From contig NZ_CP042243.1 of the NCBI RefSeq assembly GCF_008152325.1, positions 248,001 to 312,000 of the forward strand: 64,000 nucleotides of DNA, read 5' to 3'. The stretch is from Crassaminicella thermophila (GTDB lineage Bacteria; Bacillota; Clostridia; Peptostreptococcales; Thermotaleaceae). Below the pieces are notes generated by a model. That model was not told the origin of the DNA. It did not search any database and saw only the letters and a program-made list of their open reading frames with translations. A program made the position numbers and the translations under genes. Below, one piece after another: positions 1-8,732 of this stretch (position 1 is its first letter; every line of letters begins with the position of its first letter).

Positions 1-2393
1 TCCCTGAGTATATTGTGAATTTTACTTCTAGAATGGCACAATCTTTTCATGGGAAAATGGACATGTTTTCAAATGAGATAAAGAATTGGAAATTAAGAGG
101 ATATAAAACGATTTTATTATGCGGGACAGAGGAAAGAGCAAAAAGATTAGAAGAAAGTTTAAAAGAAAGAGGGATTGAAACTATTTATTTTAAAGAAGTG
201 AATCACATTATTCAACCAGGTCAAGTTTTTATCCTTCAAGGGAATTTAACAAAAGGATTTGAATATTATAGCAATAAATTCTTGGTTATTACAGAAGATG
301 AAATTTTTGGCACAGCAAAAAAGAAAAGAGTTTCTAAGAAAAGAAAAGATGCTCGTCCAATCAAATCATTTATGGACTTAAAAATAGGGGATTATGTTGT
401 TCATGAAAATCATGGAGTAGGAAAATATGTAGGTGTAGAACAATTAAAAGTACAAGGAGCCAAAAAGGATTATCTAAAATTAAAGTATTCTGGTGAAGAT
501 CTATTATATGTTCCTATTGAACAAATGGATATGGTTCAAAAATATATTGGTGCTGATGGAGCTGTACCGAAATTAAATAAATTAGGTGGTACAGAATGGA
601 AGAAAACAAAGGCAAAAGCTAAAGGCGCTATTATAGATATGGCAAAAGATTTGTTAAAATTAAATGCAATCCGTCAAACAACAAAAGGACATGCTTTTTC
701 ACCAGATACGCCTTGGCAGAAGCAGTTTGAAGATAGTTTTCCCTATCAAGAAACGCCGGATCAGCTTAGATGTATAAAAGAAGTAAAAATGGATATGGAA
801 AAGCGTGTTCCAATGGATCGCCTACTTTGTGGGGATGTTGGATATGGGAAAACAGAAGTGGCAGTAAGAGGTGCTTTTAAATGTGTTATGGATGGAAAGC
901 AGGTAGCATTTTTAGTACCTACAACAATACTTGCACAACAGCATTATAATACATTTGTCCAAAGGTTTAGTCAATTTCCAATTACAATAGAAATGTTAAG
1001 CCGATTTAGAACAGATAAGCAGCAAAGTGAAATCATCAATAAAGTACGTGCAGGGGTTGTGGATATTATTATAGGTACACACCGTATGTTATCGAAAGAT
1101 GTTGTTTTTAAAGACTTGGGATTGTTAATTATTGATGAAGAGCAAAGATTTGGAGTGCAGCATAAAGAAGCATTGAAGAAGCTTAGAAAAAATGTAGATG
1201 TATTAACTCTAACTGCTACACCTATTCCAAGAACTTTGCATATGTCGTTAATCGGGCTTAGAGATATGAGTGTTATTGAAGATCCTCCTGAGGAAAGATA
1301 TCCAGTACAAACTTATGTCTTAGAGTACAATGAGGAGATTATAAGAGATGCAATTTTAAGAGAATTAGGAAGAGGAGGACAGGTTTTCTTTGTATTTAAT
1401 CGAGTAAAAGGAATTCAGCAAATGGCTGCTAAAATAAGAAATTTAGTTCCAGAGGCAAGGGTTGCTGTTGGACATGGACAGATGAGTGAAAGACAATTAG
1501 AAAATATTATGCTTGATTTTATGAATGGAGAATATGATGTTTTAGTTTGTACTACAATTATTGAGACAGGCTTAGATATATCTAATGTAAATACTATAGT
1601 TATTTATGATGCAGATAAAATGGGTCTCTCACAATTATACCAGTTAAGAGGCAGGGTTGGAAGATCTAATAGATTAGCTTATGCTTATCTTACTTATCAA
1701 AAAGATAAGATACTGACGGAAGTTGCAGAAAAAAGATTAAAAGCAATTAAAGAATTTACTGAGTTTGGGTCAGGATTTAAGATAGCTATGAGAGATCTTG
1801 AGATAAGAGGAGCAGGAAATCTGTTAGGAAGTGAACAACATGGGCATATGGCGGCTATTGGATATGACCTATATTGTAAACTATTAGAAGATACAGTGAG
1901 AGAAATGAAGGGAGAACAAATAGAGGAAATAACAGAGGCAAATATAGAAATTAATGTAAATGCATTTATACCTGAAAAATATATTATGAATGAAAGTCAT
2001 AAGCTAGAGATTTATAAAAAAATTGCTTCTATTCGAGATAAACAGGATGCTTATGATTTAGAAGAAGAAATAGAAGATAGATTTGGAAATATACCACAGC
2101 CTGTGATGAACTTAATTTCTATTGCATACATTAAAGCAATGGCACAAAAACTTGGTATTGTGCACATATCAGAAACAGATACCCATGTAAAATTGGAATT
2201 TGATAAAGGAAGTCGAATGAATCCTATGCTCATTAGTGAAATGATAGGACTTTATGGAAATAGAATCCATATAAATGCTAGTGCAAATCCCTATATAAGA
2301 TTTACGTATTATTTTTATAATAATAGATTAAAAGAGATAAAAGATTTCCTAGAAAAAATTAGTGGTTTTAATAAGACTGAATTTCAGATATAA
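1..2393 (+). CDS. mfd: Transcription-repair coupling factor Mfd (5' end outside window)
   Basis: The frame is open from the first bases, so about 350 N-terminal residues (the UvrB-like part) lie upstream; the visible part is about 796 residues of a protein usually near 1,150. A CarD-like RNA-polymerase-interaction domain lies near residues 116-180 of the visible part. It is followed by the superfamily-2 translocase with Walker A LLCGDVGYGKTEVA, the DEEQ box LLIIDEEQRFGV and helicase motif VGRSNR. A TRCF C-terminal domain ends the protein. Mfd displaces RNA polymerase stalled at DNA lesions and recruits UvrA. It opens the conserved mfd-spoVT-ftsH gene block. No lesion is visible. Confidence 0.97.
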   Translation, partial: PEYIVNFTSRMAQSFHGKMDMFSNEIKNWKLRGYKTILLCGTEERAKRLEESLKERGIETIYFKEVNHIIQPGQVFILQGNLTKGFEYYSNKFLVITEDEIFGTAKKKRVSKKRKDARPIKSFMDLKIGDYVVHENHGVGKYVGVEQLKVQGAKKDYLKLKYSGEDLLYVPIEQMDMVQKYIGADGAVPKLNKLGGTEWKKTKAKAKGAIIDMAKDLLKLNAIRQTTKGHAFSPDTPWQKQFEDSFPYQETPDQLRCIKEVKMDMEKRVPMDRLLCGDVGYGKTEVAVRGAFKCVMDGKQVAFLVPTTILAQQHYNTFVQRFSQFPITIEMLSRFRTDKQQSEIINKVRAGVVDIIIGTHRMLSKDVVFKDLGLLIIDEEQRFGVQHKEALKKLRKNVDVLTLTATPIPRTLHMSLIGLRDMSVIEDPPEERYPVQTYVLEYNEEIIRDAILRELGRGGQVFFVFNRVKGIQQMAAKIRNLVPEARVAVGHGQMSERQLENIMLDFMNGEYDVLVCTTIIETGLDISNVNTIVIYDADKMGLSQLYQLRGRVGRSNRLAYAYLTYQKDKILTEVAEKRLKAIKEFTEFGSGFKIAMRDLEIRGAGNLLGSEQHGHMAAIGYDLYCKLLEDTVREMKGEQIEEITEANIEINVNAFIPEKYIMNESHKLEIYKKIASIRDKQDAYDLEEEIEDRFGNIPQPVMNLISIAYIKAMAQKLGIVHISETDTHVKLEFDKGSRMNPMLISEMIGLYGNRIHINASANPYIRFTYYFYNNRLKEIKDFLEKISGFNKTEFQI

Positions 2394-2436
2394 TGAAGTT
2401 TAGGAAGAAATATGTATATACGAGGGAGAGGATCTT

Positions 2437-3390
2437 GTGAATTCTATAAAAACAAAAGCAAAAACCTTTTTTGTGATTATCTTAGCAGTTACAATGCTTT
2501 TTGCGGCAGGGTGTGAAAGTAGTAAGATAAGTAGTAATTCAAATGATGCAGTTGCAAAAATAGGAAATAAAGTAATAAGTAAAGATTTATATAATAAAAA
2601 ATTAACTTTAATTAAAAAAACCATTGAAGATCAATATGGAGATCAAATTTGGAGTTTAGATATGGGTGGTAAAACTTATCTACAAGCGGTTCAAGAAAAA
2701 GTTCTAGATCAAATGATCGATGAAGAAGCTGTTGTAAAATATATGAAAGATCAAAATATAAATATAGATGATAAAGAAATCCAAAAGCAGTATGAAGCAT
2801 ATATGGAAGGAATGAAAAATAAAAAAGAAGCGAAAGAATTTTTGGAACAAAATGGCATAGATGAAGCTTTTATAAAGAATCAAATGAAAATGGATTTGTA
2901 TATGAATAAGTTTCATCAAAAAATTATAGAGGAATTAGCTTTAACAGATAAAAAACTTGAAGAGTATTATGAAAAGCATAAAGAAAAATATACTAAAGAT
3001 CGAGCAAAAGCAAGCCATATCTTGGTAGAGAAAGAAGAAGAGGCAAAGGATATATTGAAAAAAATTAAGGCAGGAGAAGACTTTGAAGAGCTTGCAAAAA
3101 AATATTCAAAGGATCCAGGATCTGCTGCACAAGGTGGGAATTTAGGTGTATTCCCAAAAGGAATGATGGTTCCAGAATTTGAAAAAGTTGCTTTTTCTTT
3201 AAAAGATGGAGAAGTTAGCGAACCTGTAAAGACACAGTTTGGATATCATATTATTAAAGGAATGGCAATAACATTTGAAGATGTGAAAGAAGAAATAAGA
3301 ATGGATATGATTCAAAATGCAATTGTTGACAAATTGAAACAAATAAAAGAAGATTTAAAAATTGAAAGATTTGAAGAAAACATAAAATAA
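2437..3390 (+). CDS. PrsA-like peptidyl-prolyl isomerase lipoprotein (parvulin)
   Basis: The gene starts at GTG 2437, 5 nt after AGGGAGAGG. The N-terminus is a lipoprotein signal (KTK, hydrophobic stretch, lipobox FAAGC with Cys26), so the protein should be anchored outside the membrane. Residues about 40-185 are helical and charged (SurA/PrsA N-domain type). A parvulin PPIC domain spans about 190-285 (ASHILVEKEEEA near its start, FGYHIIKG near its end). It probably helps fold secreted proteins. It follows mfd by 43 bp and ends at its own terminator. This position between mfd and spoVT is familiar in clostridia but not in Bacillus. The exact substrate is unknown. Confidence 0.9.
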   Translation: MNSIKTKAKTFFVIILAVTMLFAAGCESSKISSNSNDAVAKIGNKVISKDLYNKKLTLIKKTIEDQYGDQIWSLDMGGKTYLQAVQEKVLDQMIDEEAVVKYMKDQNINIDDKEIQKQYEAYMEGMKNKKEAKEFLEQNGIDEAFIKNQMKMDLYMNKFHQKIIEELALTDKKLEEYYEKHKEKYTKDRAKASHILVEKEEEAKDILKKIKAGEDFEELAKKYSKDPGSAAQGGNLGVFPKGMMVPEFEKVAFSLKDGEVSEPVKTQFGYHIIKGMAITFEDVKEEIRMDMIQNAIVDKLKQIKEDLKIERFEENIK

Positions 3391-3417
3391 TCTGTGCGCA
3401 GCACAGATTATTTTTTT
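3389..3417 (+). terminator. Rho-independent terminator after the PrsA-like gene
   Basis: A perfect 9-bp stem (AATCTGTGC / GCACAGATT) with a GCA loop is followed by a run of seven T. It overlaps the last bases of the stop codon. Confidence 0.9.
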
Positions 3418-3441
3418 ATATGTTCAGAAATTTTCCATGCA

Positions 3442-3472
3442 TGTATAAAAAAAGAATAATAGTAAAATAATA
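3442..3472 (+). promoter_or_regulatory. Possible sigma-G-type promoter of spoVT
   Basis: TGTATA, an 18-nt gap and AATAATA lie about 60 bp upstream of spoVT. spoVT is a forespore sigma-G gene in Bacillus subtilis, and the elements loosely fit that consensus. The region is AT-rich, so chance matches are likely. Confidence 0.3.
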
Positions 3473-3534
3473 AGTTTACATTAGTAATTTTTCAATAGAA
3501 TTGTTGCAACAAGCAGACTAGGAGGGAATAAAAA

Positions 3535-4086
3535 TTGAAAGCTACAGGAATAGTTAGAAGAATTGATGATTTAGGTAGAGTTGTAATTCCTAAAGAGATA
3601 AGAAGAACATTAAGAATAAGAGAAGGAGATCCATTAGAAATATTTACAGATAGAGATGGAGAAGTAATACTAAAGAAATATTCTCCAATTGGAGAGTTAA
3701 CGGAATTTGCAACTGAGTATGCTGAATCATTAAATGATGCTTTAGGGCAAGTTGCAATTATAGCTGATAGGGATATAATAATAGCTGTAGCAGGAGCCTC
3801 TAAAAAAGAATTTTTAGAAAAAAGAGTAAGCAAGGCTTTTGAAAAAGCAATGGAAGGTAAGAAATCTTTAGTAATTACTGAAAAAGAAAAAGTTTATCCA
3901 TTAACAAGTGATGGGGCAGATGAACAAAAGTATACTTCTCAAGTAATTGCACCGATTGTTTCACAAGGAGATTCAATTGGAGCTGTTGTTATTTTATCCA
4001 AAGAAGAGGATGTTCCATTAGGAGAGTTAGAATTAAAAGTAGCAGAAACAGCTGCAAATTTCTTAGGAAAACAGATGGAACAATAA
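3535..4086 (+). CDS. spoVT: Stage V sporulation protein T (AbrB-family regulator)
   Basis: The TTG start at 3535 follows AGGAGGG by 8 nt, and the product begins MKATGIVRRIDDLGRVVIPK. Residues 1-52 form the AbrB/SpoVT swapped-hairpin DNA-binding domain. Residues about 60-183 are the GAF-like C-terminal domain seen in SpoVT. At 183 aa the length matches the family (about 178). SpoVT is a tetrameric forespore regulator that tunes sigma-G genes and spore properties. It is monocistronic between two terminators, in its conserved place downstream of mfd. Confidence 0.96.
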   Translation: MKATGIVRRIDDLGRVVIPKEIRRTLRIREGDPLEIFTDRDGEVILKKYSPIGELTEFATEYAESLNDALGQVAIIADRDIIIAVAGASKKEFLEKRVSKAFEKAMEGKKSLVITEKEKVYPLTSDGADEQKYTSQVIAPIVSQGDSIGAVVILSKEEDVPLGELELKVAETAANFLGKQMEQ

Positions 4087-4112
4087 AATAGGAATAATAC
4101 ATAGGATATTTT

Positions 4113-4138
4113 GTAGTAGCCAATGGCTACTACTTTTG
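4113..4138 (+). terminator. Rho-independent terminator after spoVT
   Basis: A perfect 9-bp stem (GTAGTAGCC / GGCTACTAC) with an AAT loop is followed by TTTT. Confidence 0.85.
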
Positions 4139-4242
4139 TGTTTTACTAGATATGAAAGAAATAAAACACTACAAATAATACATATTTCTGATATAATAGA
4201 TTTGTTCATCATTCATAAATTATTGGTATTGGAGGAGGGGAA

Positions 4243-5850
4243 ATGAGCAGTAAGTCATTTTTGAAAGGAGCTGCTATTCTTGGAATAGCAGGAATTATTG
4301 TAAAGATAATGGGGGCTTTTTTTAGAATTCCCCTTGGAAATATGATTGGAGAAGAAGGAATGGGATATTATCAGGCATCATATCCTATATATGTTGCATT
4401 ATTAACCATATCAACAGCAGGAATTCCAACAGCTATTTCTAAACTTGTTTCAGAGAAAAATGCAATTGGAGATAGATTTGGTGCCCATAGAGTATTTAAG
4501 ATTTCTTTTATATTATTATTTATTATTGGTATTATTACATCCTCTATTTTATTTTTTGGAGCAAAAACTATTGTAAAGCTTATAGGAAGTGAAGGAGCTT
4601 ATTATTCTATGATGGCAATTGCACCAGCATTACTATTTGTTCCTATTATGGCAGCATATCGTGGATATTTTCAAGGACTTCAGGATATGGTACCTACTGC
4701 TATATCACAAATTATAGAACAATTTGGAAGAACTGTTGTAGGAATACTTTTAGCAATATTTCTTTTAAAAAAAGGAACAAAAATGGCAGCAGCAGGTGCT
4801 TCTTTTGGGGCAGCAGCAGGTGCTATTACAGGTGCTATAATGATAATTATTATCTATTATAAAAGAAGAAAAAAAATTCTGTATGAAATTAAGTCAAGCC
4901 CTATTAAGGAGCAAGAATCAGCTAGTAAGATTATTCAAAGAATTTTTTCTATTGCAATACCTATAACAATTGGTGCTGCAATTTTGCCTATCATGAACAT
5001 GGTTGATGTTGCCATTGTTATGAGAAGGCTTCAAGAAATAGGATTTTCTCCTGATGAAGCAACAGGATTATATGGCCAGTTAACAGGGATGGCTGCACCA
5101 CTTATTAATTTACCTCAAATTATTACGGTGGGATTGGCTGTCAGCTTAGTACCTGCAATCTCTGATGCAACTAAGAGAAGAGATGTATCTTCTGTAAGAA
5201 GTACAATTCAAATGGGAACGAGAGTAGCTCTACTTATAGGACTTCCTGCAGCAATTGGGCTTGTGACATTATCAAAACCTATTATGCTACTACTTTACCC
5301 ATTACAGCAAGAAAGTGCTGTAAGTGCTGCATCTTCTTTGTCTATATTGGGTTTTGGTATTATCTTTTTAACATTAGTTCAAACTTTTACAGGTATTTTG
5401 CAGGGATTAGGAAGACAAACGATTCCTGTAATAAATTTGTTTATTGGAACAATATTTAAAGTATTGGCTACATATTTTTTGACAGGAATACACAGTTTAA
5501 ATGTTAAAGGGGCTGCTATTGGTACTGTTACTGCTTATGCTGTTGCTGCATTACTTAACTTTTTTGCAGTAAAAAGATTAACACATACAAAATTTAGTAT
5601 GGTTAATTTTATAATAAAACCAGTTATTTCTGTTATGGCTATGAGTATATCTGTAATTTTTGTATATGGACGATTGATAGATGTATTAGGAAATAAGCTT
5701 GCAACATTAGCAGCTATAGGTGTTGGTGCTGTTATTTATGGTTTGATGCTATTTGCAACGGGAGGAATTACAAAGACTGATTTTGAAATGATTCCAGGAG
5801 GAAGGAAGTTGGCTAAAATATTGAGTATGATAGGGCTGCTACGGAAATAA
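4243..5850 (+). CDS. SpoVB/YabM-type polysaccharide exporter or flippase (MOP superfamily)
   Basis: This 535-aa polytopic membrane protein has about 14 hydrophobic segments and starts behind GGAGGAGGGG. Sequences such as FFRIPLGNMIGEEGMGYYQ near the N-terminus are typical of the SpoVB/MurJ-like branch of the MOP flippases. By position (between spoVT and the yabN homologue) it matches Bacillus yabM. Family members move lipid-linked sugars across the membrane for peptidoglycan or spore cortex synthesis; the substrate here is not known. It is followed 20 bp later by mazG and is probably co-transcribed with it. Confidence 0.88.
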   Translation: MSSKSFLKGAAILGIAGIIVKIMGAFFRIPLGNMIGEEGMGYYQASYPIYVALLTISTAGIPTAISKLVSEKNAIGDRFGAHRVFKISFILLFIIGIITSSILFFGAKTIVKLIGSEGAYYSMMAIAPALLFVPIMAAYRGYFQGLQDMVPTAISQIIEQFGRTVVGILLAIFLLKKGTKMAAAGASFGAAAGAITGAIMIIIIYYKRRKKILYEIKSSPIKEQESASKIIQRIFSIAIPITIGAAILPIMNMVDVAIVMRRLQEIGFSPDEATGLYGQLTGMAAPLINLPQIITVGLAVSLVPAISDATKRRDVSSVRSTIQMGTRVALLIGLPAAIGLVTLSKPIMLLLYPLQQESAVSAASSLSILGFGIIFLTLVQTFTGILQGLGRQTIPVINLFIGTIFKVLATYFLTGIHSLNVKGAAIGTVTAYAVAALLNFFAVKRLTHTKFSMVNFIIKPVISVMAMSISVIFVYGRLIDVLGNKLATLAAIGVGAVIYGLMLFATGGITKTDFEMIPGGRKLAKILSMIGLLRK

Positions 5851-5870
5851 TACAAAGGGGAGGTGAAAAT

Positions 5871-7337
5871 ATGCTTAATACACTTACTGTTATAGGATTA
5901 GGACCAGGGAGTAAAGAATATTTAACAATTGGCGCTATGGAAAAAATGAAAAAAACGAAAAAGATTTTTCTAAGAACTAAAAAGCATCCCGTAGTTTCAT
6001 ATTTAAAGGAACAAGGAATTTGTTTTGAAAGCTTTGATTATGTTTATGAGGAGAAAGAAAGCTTTGATCAAGTTTATGAAACTATTGTAGATAATCTTGT
6101 TTCTATGTTAAAAGATAAAGAGGTCGTTTATGCTGTACCTGGAAGTCCATTTGTAGCAGAAAGAACTATACAGCTTTTAATTGAAAAATCAGGAAACGAA
6201 GGCTTTTCCTTAGAATTTATTTCATCTGTTAGCTTTATAGAAGCAATGCTTCATACCTTGAAGAAAGATCCAATAAAAGGATTGCAGATAATAGATGGAT
6301 TACAATTAGATCAGCAAGTACCAGATATAAAAACAGACGTAATTGTTACTCAAGTTTATAATAAGTTTGTTGCATCTGAAATGAAATTAAGATTAATGGA
6401 ATATTATCCTGACGAACATACTATTGTGGTTGTAAGAGGGGCTGGTATTCCTGATGAAGAGAAGGTAGAAAATATTAAGTTATATGAATTAGATCATGTA
6501 GAATGGTTAGACTATTTAACAAGTATATATATTCCAAGAATTGACGATAATACAGTAAAATTCTATAATATGAATGATTTGATGGAAATTATGAAAAAAT
6601 TAAGAGGGAAAGATGGATGCCCATGGGATATAAAACAAACCCATAAAAGCTTAAGACCTTATTTAATAGAAGAAGCCTATGAAGTTTTAGAGGCTATTGA
6701 CAACGAAGATATGGATTTATTTGAAGAAGAGCTAGGAGACTTACTTTTGCAAATAGTCTTTCACGCAGTAATTGCTTCTGAAAATGGTCAATTTGACATG
6801 AGAGATGTAATTACAGGAATATGTAAAAAATTAATATACAGGCATCCTCATGTGTTTAAAGAGGAAAAAGTAGATTCAGCATCAAAAGCAGTCATGAGTT
6901 GGGAGAAAATGAAAAGAAAAGAGAAAAAGGAAGATACTTATACAGATGGATTAAGAAGAATTCCAAAACACTTACCTGCTCTTATGAAAAGCTATAAGGT
7001 ACAAGGTAAGGCTGCTGATGTTGGATTTGATTGGGATTGTGTAGAAGATGCAATAGAAAAGATAAAAGAAGAGCTAGATGAGCTGCTAGAGGTATACAAT
7101 ACAAAAGATCAGGATAAAATAACAGAAGAATTAGGAGATTTAATTTTTGCGGTTGTAAATGTAGCAAGGTTTTTAAATGTAGAACCAGAAATAGCATTAA
7201 ATAAGACTGTGGATAAGTTTATTAATAGGTTTGAATTTATAGAAAAAACTGCAAATAAAAATGGAAAGAAATTGGAAAAAATGTCTTTGGAAGAGATGGA
7301 TGCTTTGTGGAATATGGCAAAAATACATAAAAATTAA
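5871..7337 (+). CDS. mazG: YabN-type fusion: tetrapyrrole methylase domain plus MazG nucleotide pyrophosphohydrolase
   Basis: The start follows AAAGGGGAGGTG. Residues 1 to about 220 are a SAM-dependent tetrapyrrole methylase-like domain (VIGLGPGSKEYLT, then YAVPGSPFVAERT). Residues about 235-488 are a double MazG domain with two EExxE...ExxD metal sites (IEEAYEVLEAI and ELGDLLLQIV; then KEELDELLEV and ELGDLIFAVVN). MazG hydrolyses nucleoside triphosphates, probably as house-cleaning; the role of the methylase half in this fusion is unknown. The 488-aa length and the position match Bacillus YabN. Confidence 0.95.
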   Translation: MLNTLTVIGLGPGSKEYLTIGAMEKMKKTKKIFLRTKKHPVVSYLKEQGICFESFDYVYEEKESFDQVYETIVDNLVSMLKDKEVVYAVPGSPFVAERTIQLLIEKSGNEGFSLEFISSVSFIEAMLHTLKKDPIKGLQIIDGLQLDQQVPDIKTDVIVTQVYNKFVASEMKLRLMEYYPDEHTIVVVRGAGIPDEEKVENIKLYELDHVEWLDYLTSIYIPRIDDNTVKFYNMNDLMEIMKKLRGKDGCPWDIKQTHKSLRPYLIEEAYEVLEAIDNEDMDLFEEELGDLLLQIVFHAVIASENGQFDMRDVITGICKKLIYRHPHVFKEEKVDSASKAVMSWEKMKRKEKKEDTYTDGLRRIPKHLPALMKSYKVQGKAADVGFDWDCVEDAIEKIKEELDELLEVYNTKDQDKITEELGDLIFAVVNVARFLNVEPEIALNKTVDKFINRFEFIEKTANKNGKKLEKMSLEEMDALWNMAKIHKN

Positions 7338-7429
7338 AAAAAAGATAAAAAATATCACTAAAAAGAAGGATTTTTCAATAAAAGATAGAATATGCTATAC
7401 GTATTCTAAATATGAAGGAGGTAATCATT

Positions 7430-7708
7430 GTGAATAAAGCTGAATTAGTCGCTAGTATGGCAGAGAAATCAGGACTTACAAAAAAGGATGCTGAAGCAGC
7501 ACTAAATGCATTTATGAAAAGTGTAGAGGAAGCTCTTGTAAGAGAAGATAAAGTTCAGTTAGTTGGATTTGGTACTTTTGATGTAAGAGAAAGAAAAGCA
7601 AGACAAGGTAGAAATCCAAGAAATCCTGAGCAAGTAATTGAAATTCCTGCATCTAAAGCACCAGTATTTAAAGCAGGAAAAGCACTTAAAGATATGGTAA
7701 ATGCTTAA
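7430..7708 (+). CDS. hup: HU-type histone-like DNA-binding protein
   Basis: GTG 7430 is the start, 7 nt after a perfect AAGGAGGT. An ATG 18 bp upstream would place the Shine-Dalgarno inside the gene and is rejected. The 92-aa product begins MNKAELVASMAEKSG and carries the HU arm (GRNPRNPEQVIEIPASKAP). HU dimers bend and compact DNA. Its place between mazG and rqcP is a common clostridial arrangement. It has its own terminator. Confidence 0.97.
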   Translation: MNKAELVASMAEKSGLTKKDAEAALNAFMKSVEEALVREDKVQLVGFGTFDVRERKARQGRNPRNPEQVIEIPASKAPVFKAGKALKDMVNA

Positions 7709-7718
7709 TTAAGAATAA

Positions 7719-7746
7719 AAAAAGCAGCTAGCCTGCTTTTTTCATT
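7719..7746 (+). terminator. Rho-independent terminator after hup
   Basis: The stem AAAAAGCAG / CTGCTTTTT with a CTAGC loop ends in a T-rich tract. Confidence 0.85.
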
Positions 7747-7770
7747 TTTCAGGAGATGATTTATTAGATT

Positions 7771-8013
7771 ATGAGATTAGATAAATTTTTAAAAAATGCT
7801 AGACTCATAAAAAGAAGAACTGTAGCGAAGGAAGCTTGCGATCAAAGCAGGGTCAGTGTAAATGGCAAGATTGCTAAGGCTTCTACGGAGGTAAAAGTAG
7901 GAGATATAGTAGCAATTACATTTGGAACAAGAACAACAAAAGTAGAAATAACGGCATTAGCAGAGCACGTTACAAAGGACTTTGCAAAAGAAATGTATCG
8001 TGTAATAGAATAG
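7771..8013 (+). CDS. rqcP: RqcP/YabO S4-domain RNA-binding protein
   Basis: This 80-aa protein consists almost entirely of an S4 RNA-binding domain (MRLDKFLKNARLIKRRTVAK, VSVNGKIAKAS). Homologues (RqcP, also called YabO or Hsp15-like) stabilise the P-site tRNA on obstructed 50S subunits during ribosome-associated quality control with RqcH. The start ATG follows CAGGAG. The last codons overlap the first copy of a 31-bp direct repeat that also contains the terminator. Confidence 0.93.
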   Translation: MRLDKFLKNARLIKRRTVAKEACDQSRVSVNGKIAKASTEVKVGDIVAITFGTRTTKVEITALAEHVTKDFAKEMYRVIE

Positions 8014-8036
8014 TACCTGATAAGGGTACTATTTTT
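8006..8036 (+). repeat. 31-bp direct repeat, left copy
   Basis: Thirty-one bases, starting TAGAATAGTACCTG, recur exactly at 8274-8304. The copy includes the last two codons and stop of rqcP plus its terminator. The two copies bracket the palindromic element at 8041-8264. Confidence 0.95.
8011..8036 (+). terminator. Terminator after rqcP (first copy)
   Basis: The stem AGTACC / GGTACT (extended by one T-A pair) has a TGATAAG loop and ends in TTTTT. An identical copy lies at 8279-8304. Confidence 0.85.
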
Positions 8037-8040
8037 ATTG

Positions 8041-8264
8041 CAAAATGAATTGAAAAATAACGCTCATAAACAAATCTTTAGAGAAAACTAAGATTCATAA
8101 TTTAAAAAAATCCTAACGCACCCAATCAAGACATCCTGTCTTGTAGGCTGCTGGCTTAGCGTCCATGCTAAGCCTACGGATTTTTCTGAAATTCTTCATC
8201 AAGTTTTCTTTACTAAAGCTTTGCAATTATTCGCTTTTATTTTTCATTCATAAATTTTATTTTG
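8041..8264. repeat. 224-bp imperfect palindromic element (MITE-like or structured RNA)
   Basis: The left arm (8041-8112) and the reverse complement of the right arm (8179-8264) align along most of their length. Shared blocks include CAAAAT, TGAAAAATAA, TCTTTAG or CTTTAG, GAAAACT and AAAAATCC. The centre contains two clean hairpins: CAAGACA-TCC-TGTCTTG at 8127-8143, and GGCTTAGC-GTCCAT-GCTAAGCC at 8153-8174. No ORF of note is present. The first 31 bases of the left arm (8044-8074) recur exactly at 42162-42192. This accounts for most of the 374-bp gap between rqcP and yabP. Confidence 0.8.
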
Positions 8265-8273
8265 CCTATAGTC

Positions 8274-8304
8274 TAGAATAGTACCTGATAAGGGTACTAT
8301 TTTT
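8274..8304 (+). repeat. 31-bp direct repeat, right copy
   Basis: An exact duplicate of 8006-8036, including the terminator hairpin and T-run. The copies start 268 bp apart. Confidence 0.95.
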
Positions 8305-8320
8305 TATTATCAAAAAATAG

Positions 8321-8349
8321 TAATAAAGAAATATATACAAGCATATCTT
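8321..8349 (+). promoter_or_regulatory. Possible sigma-E-type promoter of yabP
   Basis: TAATAAA, a 14-nt gap and CATATCTT resemble the mother-cell sigma-E consensus. They lie about 40 bp upstream of yabP, which is sigma-E dependent in Bacillus. The match is partial. Confidence 0.4.
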
Positions 8350-8387
8350 TAAAGTAAGAATATTACGGAAAAAGAAGGTGAGTATAT

Positions 8388-8678
8388 ATGGAAGAGAGAA
8401 GAACGGTAAAGAGTAGAGCACAAAATATTATACTTGAAAGTAGAGAAAAGCTTAGTGTATCAGGCGTAGAACATGTAACTAGCTTTGATGAAAATACAAT
8501 AGTTTTGGAAACTACTAAAGGTATTTTAACTATAAAAGGGAATTCTTTAGATATAAATAAACTAAATTTAGATGATGGAAATGTTGTTGTAGAAGGAACA
8601 GTAGATGCGATTATATATAGTGATCGGGATAGCATTGGAAATAAGGGAATAGGTTTTTTAGGGAAAATGTTCAAATAA
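8388..8678 (+). CDS. yabP: YabP-family sporulation protein
   Basis: This 96-aa protein starts at ATG behind AGAAGGTGAG. It begins MEERRTVKSRAQNIILE and is typical of the YabP/YqfC family, small mother-cell proteins needed for a late stage of spore morphogenesis. No catalytic motif is known. It is followed by yabQ after a terminator, the same order as in Bacillus. Confidence 0.92.
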   Translation: MEERRTVKSRAQNIILESREKLSVSGVEHVTSFDENTIVLETTKGILTIKGNSLDINKLNLDDGNVVVEGTVDAIIYSDRDSIGNKGIGFLGKMFK

Positions 8679-8699
8679 CCGCAAAGCGGTTATTTTTTT
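8676..8699 (+). terminator. Rho-independent terminator after yabP
   Basis: The stem TAACCGC / GCGGTTA with an AAA loop is followed by seven T. yabQ begins only 34 bp later, so read-through is possible. Confidence 0.85.
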
Positions 8700-8732
8700 A
8701 TGAAATAGACAAGTAGTGAAGGTGGTGATTGT

